Shown here piece by piece: positions 8,659-16,764 of a stretch of DNA of 64,000 nucleotides. The notes beneath the pieces were generated by a model. That model ran no database searches and was not told the origin of the DNA. It worked only from the letters and a program-made list of their open reading frames with translations. A program made the translations under genes and the position numbers. Positions within the stretch are counted from its first letter, which is position 1. Each line of letters opens with the position of its first letter. The DNA is from Maribacter luteus (GTDB lineage: Bacteria; Bacteroidota; Bacteroidia; Flavobacteriales; Flavobacteriaceae). The stretch is taken from the NCBI RefSeq assembly GCF_009674825.1, contig NZ_WKJH01000002.1:1-64000 (forward strand), written 5' to 3'.

Positions 8659-10758
8659 TCATTTCTGTGTAACCACCCCAACCTCCCCAAAGGAAGTTCG
8701 ATAATCTTCACCAGTCACTTTAATGCCCCTTAATTTTATGTACCTACCTCGGGTGGGGCTAAACGGTATTCTTTGTTCTATACGATTATTTACGATATTA
8801 TCGAACTCTCCCCTCACTACCCTTTTCCATCTTCTATTATCAGGACTCACATAAAACTCATAATTGGTAATAACCCCAAACGGATATCGATCTTGCATGG
8901 GCATATAGGTAAAGCCTTTTAAATTATGAGGCTTACCTAAATCTATGATTACTTCCTGTATCGTCGTAACCCCTTTCTCAGTTGCCCAAAAAGTATTCGG
9001 GTCATCGTCTATCAATTTCTTGGCCTCTATCATATTGCCCGTGGTTGTGTGCACTATTTCCCACTGGGTCTTTGGTATATCAAAATACTTGCTTGCTATC
9101 TCTGTACTAGTCTTTGTTTCCGGGTCATAGGCCATGTATGTCACAGTTTTAGGCTCATTGACCTTGAAAGGTTTTTCGTATTTTAGACTGGAAGTAGTAG
9201 GAATGCTTCCGTCCAAGGTATAATAGACCTCTATGCCCGGATCGGGAACTGACATACTCACAAATCCGTCTCGGTTTCGTTCAATAACCGGAACCGTCAA
9301 TAGTTTCGGCGCTTTGTACAATTCAATATTCGACAAGGCTATCGGACCTTTGGCAGCCATAACCTGAACCTTGATTTTTTCTGCCTTAATCGCTTTAAAC
9401 CTAAGGATACGTTTATACCCTATGGTGGTCTGCCCATCTATTTCGCGCCATTTACCATCAACTTGCGCCGATATGATAAAATTTTCAATACGTTGCCCTA
9501 GAGGTATATATTCTTGCAATAAGATACGATTTACACTAGTAGGCTCATCGAACTCCATTATGAGGGAAGCACTGGTAACCCCATCATTGGTTGCCCAGTA
9601 TGTTTCGGGATTTGAGTCATTTACATTAGAGGCCATGAAATGGTCATCATTCCCGCGTTCATCCGTAGCTTCCGTCTTTAAGCCTTGAGCCAGATCCTTT
9701 TCAAAATCCATATCCAATTGCCGGCGTAGGGCCATTAACCTTTCCACGTCCTTTTCATGTACCAATCCACGTTTATCAACGGGCAAGTTCAATAACAAAG
9801 ATGAATTTCTTCCAACGGAATGGTAATAAATATCTATCAAATGGGACAAAGTCTTTACCTGATGGTCCTCATCAGGGTGATAATACCAGCCAGGACGAAT
9901 GGATACATCGGCTTCTGCCGGCAACCAATGGGTACCATCTTCATGCCCTGATCGCAACTCCATATAACGGGGCCAACCGGGATAGATTTCCTTTCTGCGC
10001 ATAAGGCTCCAGTTGGTCTCATCGGCCCATCCTTCCTCATTGCCTACCCAACGAACATCAGGTCCGGCATCACTGAAAATAACGGCATTCGGCTGCAATT
10101 TCCGTACAATGTCAATGGTTTTGCCCCATTCATAATACGTTTTATTGTCTATGGTTCGGGTTTCTTCGGCTCCCCCGTAGTAGCCTGAACCTCCGTTGGC
10201 CCCATCGAACCATACCTCGAATATTTCGCCATAATTAGACAACAATTCCCGCAATTGCTCATGAAAATCATCTACATACGATGCTTGACCGTAATCCTTA
10301 TGGTTCCTATCCCAAGGGGAAAGATACACCCCGAATTTAAGTCCGTATTGCTTACAGGCTTGCGAGAGTTCCTTTACTACATCCCCTTTCCCATTTTTCC
10401 AAGGTGAATGCTTTACCGAGTGTTCTGTCGTTTTTGATGGCCAAAGACAAAAACCATCATGATGCTTTGCAGTTAATATTATCCCTTTCATCCCAGCTTC
10501 CTTTGCCACTTTCGCCCATTGCCCGGCATCCAACTCAGATGGATTGAATTGTTCAGGCTTCTCACCACCCGTTCCCCATTCCCTATTGGTGAAGGTATTC
10601 ATGTTAAAATGGATAAAGGCATAGTATTCCAGCTCTTGCCAAGCCAACTGCCGTTCCGAAGGTAGGGGCCCCAAGGGTTTTGGTGACTCAATTTCATCAC
10701 AGGCTTGCATAGAGACCAAAAGCAATAAAACCAATATCCTAAATTTTACCATACCCAT
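8659..10758 (-). CDS. GH29 alpha-L-fucosidase lipoprotein
   Basis: A 699-residue glycoside hydrolase that should release L-fucose from glycans at the cell surface. It has a lipoprotein signal with lipobox SMQAC (Cys-20). The GH29 barrel spans about 30-370, with HHDGFCLWPSKT near 100 and the nucleophile motif EVWFDGANG (Asp-185). Next come a discoidin-type F5/8 C domain (about 375-485), a chitobiase C-terminal-like segment with YYTLDGSIPT near 515, and a second discoidin-like domain to the end. The N-terminal MGMV leaves two possible starts (10758, 10752). It stands alone, with no SusC/D genes adjoining. Confidence 0.9.
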   Translation of the reverse strand: MGMVKFRILVLLLLVSMQACDEIESPKPLGPLPSERQLAWQELEYYAFIHFNMNTFTNREWGTGGEKPEQFNPSELDAGQWAKVAKEAGMKGIILTAKHHDGFCLWPSKTTEHSVKHSPWKNGKGDVVKELSQACKQYGLKFGVYLSPWDRNHKDYGQASYVDDFHEQLRELLSNYGEIFEVWFDGANGGSGYYGGAEETRTIDNKTYYEWGKTIDIVRKLQPNAVIFSDAGPDVRWVGNEEGWADETNWSLMRRKEIYPGWPRYMELRSGHEDGTHWLPAEADVSIRPGWYYHPDEDHQVKTLSHLIDIYYHSVGRNSSLLLNLPVDKRGLVHEKDVERLMALRRQLDMDFEKDLAQGLKTEATDERGNDDHFMASNVNDSNPETYWATNDGVTSASLIMEFDEPTSVNRILLQEYIPLGQRIENFIISAQVDGKWREIDGQTTIGYKRILRFKAIKAEKIKVQVMAAKGPIALSNIELYKAPKLLTVPVIERNRDGFVSMSVPDPGIEVYYTLDGSIPTTSSLKYEKPFKVNEPKTVTYMAYDPETKTSTEIASKYFDIPKTQWEIVHTTTGNMIEAKKLIDDDPNTFWATEKGVTTIQEVIIDLGKPHNLKGFTYMPMQDRYPFGVITNYEFYVSPDNRRWKRVVRGEFDNIVNNRIEQRIPFSPTRGRYIKLRGIKVTGEDYRTSFGEVGVVTQK

Positions 10759-11005
10759 CTTAGTATCAAAATATTAATGACTAATCCACCCTACTTCAAA
10801 ACAAAAACCATCCTCTATTTCCTAAGTAGAAAGGCCCTACTTGTCTCAATTTAATAAATTAATGTGAACTTTACACTTACAATAGTCCATTATCCTGCGG
10901 TCCCTTCCTTATAGCGATATAAAGAAATCCCAAAAAAAGAAGTGTTATCCGTTCATTTAAAAAGTTTCCCATAACTTTAAACTTCCATTCTAACTAGAAC
11001 CTTAT

Positions 11006-12388
11006 TTGTACACCATAGTAGATATAGAGACCACCGGAAACGGTATCAAAGGAAACAAAATCACGGAAATCTCCATTTTTAAATATGATGGATATGAAAT
11101 TGTTGATGAATTCACCTCTTTGGTCAATCCTGAGTGTGAAATACCTTATTTCATCACCGGCTTAACGGGTATAGACAATGACATGGTTCGCGCTGCCCCG
11201 AAATTGGTCGATATTGCGGACAACATCCTTGAAATAACGAAAGAAACCATTTTTGTGGCCCATAGCGTGGGTTTTGACTACAATGTGATAAAAAATGAAT
11301 TCAGTTCCCTTGGGCTGGATTTTGTGCGCAAAAAACTATGTACGGTTCGCTTATCCCGAAAATTGATTCCAGGATACAATTCGTATAGCTTGGGCAAACT
11401 CTGCTCTGCATTGAATATTCCTTTAACCGATAGGCATAGGGCCCGAGGAGATGCCCATGCCACAACCTTATTATTTCAAAAATTATTACGAACCCAAGGC
11501 GCGGAAGATGTTTTCAAAACCTTCTTAAACTCCCGTTCACAGGAAAAGACCTTGCCCCCTGCCTTGCCCAAGCATATTTATGACGAATTGCCCACCACAC
11601 CGGGTATTTATTATTTTAAAAATGCAAAAGGAAAGATCATTTATGTAGGTAAGGCCATCAACATTAAAAAAAGGGTATTGAGCCATTTCTATGATAAAGC
11701 TACCAAAGAAATACAAATGTGTGCCGAAACAGCAGATATTGACCATGAACTTTCGGGAAGCGACCTCGTTGCGCTATTAATGGAATCCGCAGCCATAAAA
11801 CACCACTATCCCGAATATAATCGCTCCCAAAAAAGAAATGTACAGCGATACGGAATTTTCTCCTATGAAGACCGCAATGGTATTTTTCATTTGGCTTTCA
11901 ATAAATTAAAACTGGCCCCGAACCCCATTGCTATCTTTTATAATACCACGGATTGCCGATTATATCTGGAAGAAGTCTGTAGGACTTTCTCATTATGCGC
12001 AAAATTCTGCCATTTACAAGAAAACGTTGAGAGTTGTTCACATTACCGTATACAACAATGTGAGGGTATATGTCGTGGTAAGGAGAACATTGAAACTTAT
12101 AACGGTAAAGTGAAACGGGCCATTGGCCAAATGAAGGATAAAAGTCAAAGCTACGTAATTCAGGAAAAAGGAAGAAACTACAATGAAAATGCCTTTGTCA
12201 TGGTTAAAAACGGCATTTATTCGGGTTACGGTTTCGTTAACAAAGATATTCAGGTCAGTACTTCTGAAGACTTGGAGGCATTTTTAATTCCCCAGAACAA
12301 TACCTTGGAAACCGAACGCATTGTTCAATCCTATCTCACTAGAAATCCGGGAAAAGCAAAACAACTACTCCCGTCCGATACCGAATGA
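11006..12388 (+). CDS. DnaQ-like 3'-5' exonuclease fused to GIY-YIG (UvrC/Cho-like) nuclease
   Basis: A 460-residue fusion. Residues 1-165 are a DEDDh exonuclease like the Pol III epsilon subunit (DIETTG with Asp-6/Glu-8, later HRARGDAHA with His-144 and Asp-149). Residues about 195-280 are a GIY-YIG endonuclease (GIYYF at 200, IIYVGKA near 212), followed by a UvrC-like Cys region with QCEGICRGKE. It probably acts in DNA repair. The only in-frame start is TTG at 11006, since a stop lies 15 bases upstream. TAACTTTA at 10972-10979 is a near-consensus promoter box. The architecture is known from other bacteria, but the exact role is not settled. Confidence 0.88.
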   Translation: MYTIVDIETTGNGIKGNKITEISIFKYDGYEIVDEFTSLVNPECEIPYFITGLTGIDNDMVRAAPKLVDIADNILEITKETIFVAHSVGFDYNVIKNEFSSLGLDFVRKKLCTVRLSRKLIPGYNSYSLGKLCSALNIPLTDRHRARGDAHATTLLFQKLLRTQGAEDVFKTFLNSRSQEKTLPPALPKHIYDELPTTPGIYYFKNAKGKIIYVGKAINIKKRVLSHFYDKATKEIQMCAETADIDHELSGSDLVALLMESAAIKHHYPEYNRSQKRNVQRYGIFSYEDRNGIFHLAFNKLKLAPNPIAIFYNTTDCRLYLEEVCRTFSLCAKFCHLQENVESCSHYRIQQCEGICRGKENIETYNGKVKRAIGQMKDKSQSYVIQEKGRNYNENAFVMVKNGIYSGYGFVNKDIQVSTSEDLEAFLIPQNNTLETERIVQSYLTRNPGKAKQLLPSDTE

Positions 12389-12390
12389 TA

Positions 12391-12486
12391 CTAATCGTTC
12401 AATTTGTTGTACATGCGAATAACGAATATGATCCATATCATGAATATGACCGCTACGATAATAGAGTAAATAAGGATGAACTCCAT
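12391..12486 (-). CDS. 31-residue single-span membrane microprotein
   Basis: A tiny frame reading MEFILIYSIIVAVIFMIW..., almost entirely one membrane helix with a short basic/polar tail RMYNKLND. Its ATG overlaps the stop of the 60-residue gene upstream by one base (TAATG), a layout typical of translational coupling. It ends two bases from the stop of the convergent nuclease gene. The function is unknown. Coding is supported by the coupling and the clean membrane-helix pattern, not by a known family. Confidence 0.5.
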   Translation of the reverse strand: MEFILIYSIIVAVIFMIWIIFVIRMYNKLND

Positions 12487-12668
12487 TATTTTCTATATTT
12501 TAAGTAGTTCATAAAACCTAAAATCGTAGGTGCCCAGAAGGCAATGAAAATAGCATCCAATTTATCGCCGGTAAGAAAAACCACTTCAGAAACCACGATA
12601 ATCGAAAGAACTACGAGCAATAGAATACAGTTCATTAGGCCAATGCGTTCAACAAAGTTTTTTATCAT
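12486..12668 (-). CDS. 60-residue membrane protein, function unknown
   Basis: It begins MIKNFVERIGLMNCIL and has a first membrane helix at about residues 12-31, a short DKLDA turn and a second hydrophobic segment (AIFIAFWAPTILGFMNYL) before a basic LKYRK end. I do not recognise it. It overlaps the 31-residue frame downstream by one base, so the two are probably co-translated and could form a small membrane complex. About 150 bases without a gene separate it from the next small gene upstream. Confidence 0.55.
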   Translation of the reverse strand: MIKNFVERIGLMNCILLLVVLSIIVVSEVVFLTGDKLDAIFIAFWAPTILGFMNYLKYRK

Positions 12669-12816
12669 GATGGATGAATTATAGTTTTAAATATAAACTA
12701 TTAAAGCATATAAGTGAACCAAAAACCGTAAAATAAACTTGCAGGATTCATGACACACCTGACGAGGGAAGAGCAGGAATCGAAGATAAACCTAGAATAA
12801 AAGAATGGATTAAGGC

Positions 12817-12948
12817 CTAATTTTTGTCCTTTTTACCGCTGTTCATAAAAATAAGAAGTGTTACGACCAAACCAATCACCACTGCTCCGAAAACACCGAT
12901 CATTATTATTCCATTGCCCCAATTCACTAATGGTAGTATATATGCCAT
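12817..12948 (-). CDS. 43-residue membrane microprotein
   Basis: The frame MAYILPLVNWGNGIIMIG... has one long Val/Ile/Gly-rich membrane helix (about 12-35) and a charged NSGKKDKN tail. It is too short for most gene finders. It lies between the DUF2892 gene and the coupled 60/31-residue pair on the same strand, and with them may belong to the sulfur operon. The function is unknown; the pattern of helix plus lysine-rich tail resembles accessory subunits of membrane complexes. Confidence 0.5.
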   Translation of the reverse strand: MAYILPLVNWGNGIIMIGVFGAVVIGLVVTLLIFMNSGKKDKN

Positions 12949-13056
12949 GTTAGTTTATTTTATATCAAATTTTAGTAAAAATAACTTTCTACAACAATCC
13001 AAAATATGATAAAAATCAGCTACTTACAAATTGGGTTTTCCAAGATATAGGGACAA

Positions 13057-13263
13057 CTACCTTTTTTTACTACATGTATCAACACCAAAAATCCCATACA
13101 ACGGACAAAAGCCGACTAAACTTGTTAGCACAAAGATGGCCGCCAGTGCCAACAAAATATAGGCAAAGGTATCGGTAACCACTTCAAAATATACCAAAAG
13201 GCCAGCTATTAAAGCAACTACTACCCTAATTAATTTATCGGTACCTCCCATATTCTTCTTCAT
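13057..13263 (-). CDS. DUF2892 (YgaP-type) inner-membrane protein
   Basis: A 68-residue protein with two membrane helices and the family ending GFCPLYGIFGVDTC. I choose the ATG at 13263 (MKKNMGGTDKLIR, the usual family start) over a longer frame that would open with TTG at 13272. DUF2892 domains occur next to or fused with rhodaneses, and here the gene sits two genes after a rhodanese-containing protein, fitting a role in sulfane-sulfur or thiocyanate handling at the membrane. A 34-residue frame ends five bases upstream, so translation may be coupled. Confidence 0.8.
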   Translation of the reverse strand: MKKNMGGTDKLIRVVVALIAGLLVYFEVVTDTFAYILLALAAIFVLTSLVGFCPLYGIFGVDTCSKKR

Positions 13264-13268
13264 AAGAA

Positions 13269-13373
13269 TCAAAATTTAGTTACAGCATAATCGATTATAA
13301 ATACTACAATTGAAACCAAACAGAAGCATAAAAGACATGCCATCGCAATTCTTATGCCTTTAGGTGCTTTCAT
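13269..13373 (-). CDS. 34-residue Cys-containing membrane microprotein
   Basis: The frame MKAPKGIRIAMACLLCFCLV... holds one membrane helix with three cysteines (ACLLCFC) and a short exposed end. Its ATG directly follows the TAA of the metallo-beta-lactamase/rhodanese gene (TAAATG), and its own stop is five bases before the DUF2892 start. Being sandwiched this tightly in an operon is the main evidence that it is translated. The cysteines are of interest beside a persulfide enzyme, but no function is known to me. Confidence 0.55.
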   Translation of the reverse strand: MKAPKGIRIAMACLLCFCLVSIVVFIIDYAVTKF

Positions 13374-14783
13374 TTACAATGTCGTTGGACAAACATAATT
13401 GGTTACATTAATACCGGATTCTTTTATCGCCGCAAAGCCCTCTGAGATATCTATGATATTATGAATACCCCTACTTTTTAAGATCGAAGCGGCAATAACC
13501 GAACGATAGCCCCCTGCACAATGCACTAAAAATGTTTTGTCTTTGGGGAATTCCGCCAAATGTTGGTTCAAGAAATCCAAAGGTGTATTGTGGGCATCCA
13601 CGACATGTTCGGACAGGTACTCACTTGCTTTACGCACATCGAATACCGGAATATTACCAGCATTGATATCCTCGCTTACCTCATGTGCGGTTACCGCCGT
13701 AATGGTATCGTAATCCTTACCTTCGTTCTTCCAAGCATTGAACCCTCCTTTTAAATAACCCAAGGTACCATCAAAGCCCACTCGTGATAAACGAATCACG
13801 GCCTCTTTCTCCTTACCCTCCGGGGCTACCAACAAAATAGGTTGCTTCACATCTGCTATCAATGCCCCAACCCATGGAGCAAAATCACCATTGAGACCTA
13901 TAAAGATAGAACGGGGAATATGCCCTTTGACAAATTCATCTTGATGCCTTACATCCAAAACCAACGCACCAGTACCATTGGCCGCGATTTCAAATTCATC
14001 GGGAGACAAGGCGGTATTTCCTCGCTCAAGAACATCACCGATATCTTCATACCCTTCTTTGTTCATCTTTACGTTCAAAGGGAAATATTTTGGTGGAGGC
14101 AATAACCCTTCCGTGACCTCTTCTACAAACTCTTGCTTGGTCATATTTGCCCGTAAGGCATAATTCATCTTTTTCTGGTTGCCTAAAGTATCCACTGTTT
14201 CTTTCATCATGTTCTTACCACAGGCCGAACCTGCGCCATGTGCCGGATAAACAGTTACATCATCTGCCAAGGTCATTATTTTAGTACGTAGACTGTCATA
14301 CAAAAGACCAGCCAAATCCTCTTGGGTCATATCAGCAGCTTTTTGGGCCAAGTCAGGACGACCAACATCCCCCAAAAACAAAGTATCCCCTGAAAATATA
14401 GCATGGTCCTTACCCGATGCATCCTTTAGAAGATAGGTGGTACTCTCCATCGTATGCCCAGGGGTATGAAGTACTTTTATTGTAAGGTCCCCTAATTTAA
14501 ACTCTTGGTTATCCTCAGCAATTATGGCCTCAAATGACGGATTTGCCAATGGACCATAAACGATCGAAGCCCCCGTCTCTTTGGCCAAAGTAACGTGCCC
14601 ACTTACAAAATCGGCATGAAAATGGGTTTCAAAAATATACTTGATCTTGGCATTATCGTCCTTGGCCCTTTGGATATAAGGCTCAACCTCACGCAACGGG
14701 TCAATGATGGCCGCCTCACCATTACTTTCTATATAATAAGCCCCTTGGGCCAAACAACCGGTATAAATCTGTTCTATTTTCAT
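13374..14783 (-). CDS. MBL-fold persulfide dioxygenase-like protein with two rhodanese domains
   Basis: I take the ATG at 14783 (469 residues), which has AGGAAAAAG directly upstream, over a TTG 15 bases earlier. Residues 1-240 are a metallo-beta-lactamase fold with THFHADFVSGH (His-54, His-56, Asp-58) and HTPGH, as in ETHE1/CstB persulfide dioxygenases, which oxidise persulfide sulfur to sulfite. Two rhodanese domains follow. The first (about 255-350) has no catalytic Cys (LVAPEGKE in its place); the second keeps it in VHCAGGYRS. The SulP gene upstream and the DUF2892 gene downstream fit sulfide detoxification. Confidence 0.88.
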   Translation of the reverse strand: MKIEQIYTGCLAQGAYYIESNGEAAIIDPLREVEPYIQRAKDDNAKIKYIFETHFHADFVSGHVTLAKETGASIVYGPLANPSFEAIIAEDNQEFKLGDLTIKVLHTPGHTMESTTYLLKDASGKDHAIFSGDTLFLGDVGRPDLAQKAADMTQEDLAGLLYDSLRTKIMTLADDVTVYPAHGAGSACGKNMMKETVDTLGNQKKMNYALRANMTKQEFVEEVTEGLLPPPKYFPLNVKMNKEGYEDIGDVLERGNTALSPDEFEIAANGTGALVLDVRHQDEFVKGHIPRSIFIGLNGDFAPWVGALIADVKQPILLVAPEGKEKEAVIRLSRVGFDGTLGYLKGGFNAWKNEGKDYDTITAVTAHEVSEDINAGNIPVFDVRKASEYLSEHVVDAHNTPLDFLNQHLAEFPKDKTFLVHCAGGYRSVIAASILKSRGIHNIIDISEGFAAIKESGINVTNYVCPTTL

Positions 14784-14848
14784 CTTTTTCCTGTCCAAAT
14801 TTGTTCAAAAATAAGCTTTTATACGTCTATGCATTGTAACAAAGGTTA

Positions 14849-16573
14849 CTATAAAAATCCCCTTTGATGTGCGATTTTTTGGTTTGTTTCCCTTATACTT
14901 TCCGGATTATTGAAACATGCCACCGCTTCTTTAGTCCTCACAAAGAGGTAATCCTTACCCAACACCTCTATAATACCACTACTGAAAATAATATCCCTAA
15001 TAGGACCTATGGCCCCTGCTATATACAATTGGATATCACGATGGTGCAACTCCTCGATTACGGATATGAGCATATTCGCAGCGGTAGAATCAATATAGTT
15101 CATAGGCTCTGCATTCAGTATTACCCCTTTCAGCGCCTTTCCTTTTGCATTAACCTCTTGCATTAGTTTTTTCTTGAAATAATTCTTGTTCCCGAAAAAC
15201 AATTGGGAATCAAAACGTACAATAAGCAGATCGTCCCTTATTTCAATATCCTCACCGAAACGGTTGATGTTCTTGTAATAATCCGAACCACGTACCCTGC
15301 CCAAAACGGCAAAGTGCGGTTTTGATATTCGGTACACCATCAACAACAACGAAATAAGAACCCCAATAAGCACACCTTCCTTGATACCCACAAAAAGAGT
15401 AATCAAAAAGGTCAGCATCAAAACCACATACTCATCCTTTCTATATTTCAACAAGGTTTTAGGATAACCAAAATCTATTAAACCAAAAACGGACACCATG
15501 ATTATACTTGCCAAGACCGCATTGGGCAAGTAATAGAAAAGCGGGGTTAAAAACAAAAGGGTCACCACCACCATGATAACACTGAACAAGGCAAAACCAT
15601 TGGTTTTACCCCCAGCATCCCCACTAATTGCAGAACGGGAAAAACTAGCCGTTACCGGATAAGCCTGAAAGAATGAACCCACAATATTAGAAGCACCTAA
15701 GGCAATCAGCTCTTGGTTGGCATCTATACGATCTTCCTTGTTTTTTTCTTCCATGGATTTACCTATGGAAATCGTCTCCAGATAACCGACCAAAGCCAAG
15801 GTCAGGGCCATGGGCCATAGCGCCATTCCTTTTTCAAAATCAAAATCGGGCAATTTAAAACTTGGTAATCCTTTGGGAATCTCGCCAACAATTTGCACTC
15901 CATACTCTTGAAGATCCATTAAATAAACGGCCAAAACACCCAATACGACCACTATCAAAACGGATGGGATTTTCTTGCTCCACTTTTTCAATACCACAAT
16001 TACGATAATACCGATAACCCCAATGGCAAAATCATAAGGATTGGTATCACCTACTTTCTGTAGAACATTGTACGTTAGTTCATGCATCTTACTGCTTCGT
16101 GCAATATCGACACCTAGCAGATGTTTTAACTGACTAAAGATTATGATACAGGCCGCTCCCGATGTAAAACCGCTTATTACGGGTCTTGATAAAAAATTGA
16201 CCAAAAAGCCCATTCTCAAAAAGCCCAGCAACAATTGGATCGATCCTACCATAAAGGCCAAAAAAATGGCCATGGCGATATAGTTCTCGACCCCGGTTAT
16301 GGCCAATGCCCCTAAACCGGCCGCGACCAAAAGGGAATCCATCGCAACGGGACCTATAGCCAGCTGTCGGGAAGTTCCTAAGAACATATAAACCAATAGT
16401 GGAAAAACGGATGCATAAAGACCATATACCGGCGGAAGACCGGCAACCATGGCATAGGCCATTCCTTGTGGGATAAGGATTATACCCACAGTGAGTCCGG
16501 CTACCAAGTCTTTTATCAAATAACTTTTGTGGTATTCGGGCATCCAATCTACAAAAGGAAAAAACTTTCGCAT
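14849..16573 (-). CDS. SulP-family anion transporter with STAS domain
   Basis: A 574-residue SLC26/SulP permease. The N-terminal motif DLVAGLTVGIILIPQGMAYA and about 10-12 membrane helices (to about residue 420) are followed by a cytoplasmic STAS domain with MNYIDSTAANML. It probably moves sulfate, sulfite or bicarbonate. It lies 65 bases upstream of the persulfide dioxygenase-like gene on the same strand, which favours a sulfur oxyanion, though this is inference. A TAAATTTG box (minus strand, 16578-16585) lies four bases from the ATG. Confidence 0.9.
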   Translation of the reverse strand: MRKFFPFVDWMPEYHKSYLIKDLVAGLTVGIILIPQGMAYAMVAGLPPVYGLYASVFPLLVYMFLGTSRQLAIGPVAMDSLLVAAGLGALAITGVENYIAMAIFLAFMVGSIQLLLGFLRMGFLVNFLSRPVISGFTSGAACIIIFSQLKHLLGVDIARSSKMHELTYNVLQKVGDTNPYDFAIGVIGIIVIVVLKKWSKKIPSVLIVVVLGVLAVYLMDLQEYGVQIVGEIPKGLPSFKLPDFDFEKGMALWPMALTLALVGYLETISIGKSMEEKNKEDRIDANQELIALGASNIVGSFFQAYPVTASFSRSAISGDAGGKTNGFALFSVIMVVVTLLFLTPLFYYLPNAVLASIIMVSVFGLIDFGYPKTLLKYRKDEYVVLMLTFLITLFVGIKEGVLIGVLISLLLMVYRISKPHFAVLGRVRGSDYYKNINRFGEDIEIRDDLLIVRFDSQLFFGNKNYFKKKLMQEVNAKGKALKGVILNAEPMNYIDSTAANMLISVIEELHHRDIQLYIAGAIGPIRDIIFSSGIIEVLGKDYLFVRTKEAVACFNNPESIRETNQKIAHQRGFL

Positions 16574-16764
16574 TGGTCAAATTTAAACAAATCACGCAGT
16601 ACTAGTGAAAAATTATATCAATAGTATTATATAAATAGTACCAAAACAAAATGACCTTAAAGATCCACTATTCCTAACTCCCAAAAAAGTAGCGCCCCCA
16701 TGCTTCAAGGCCTATCTAAAACCCCTTCAATTTTTACCGGACCGCCCATAGTGGTTCAAAAAAA

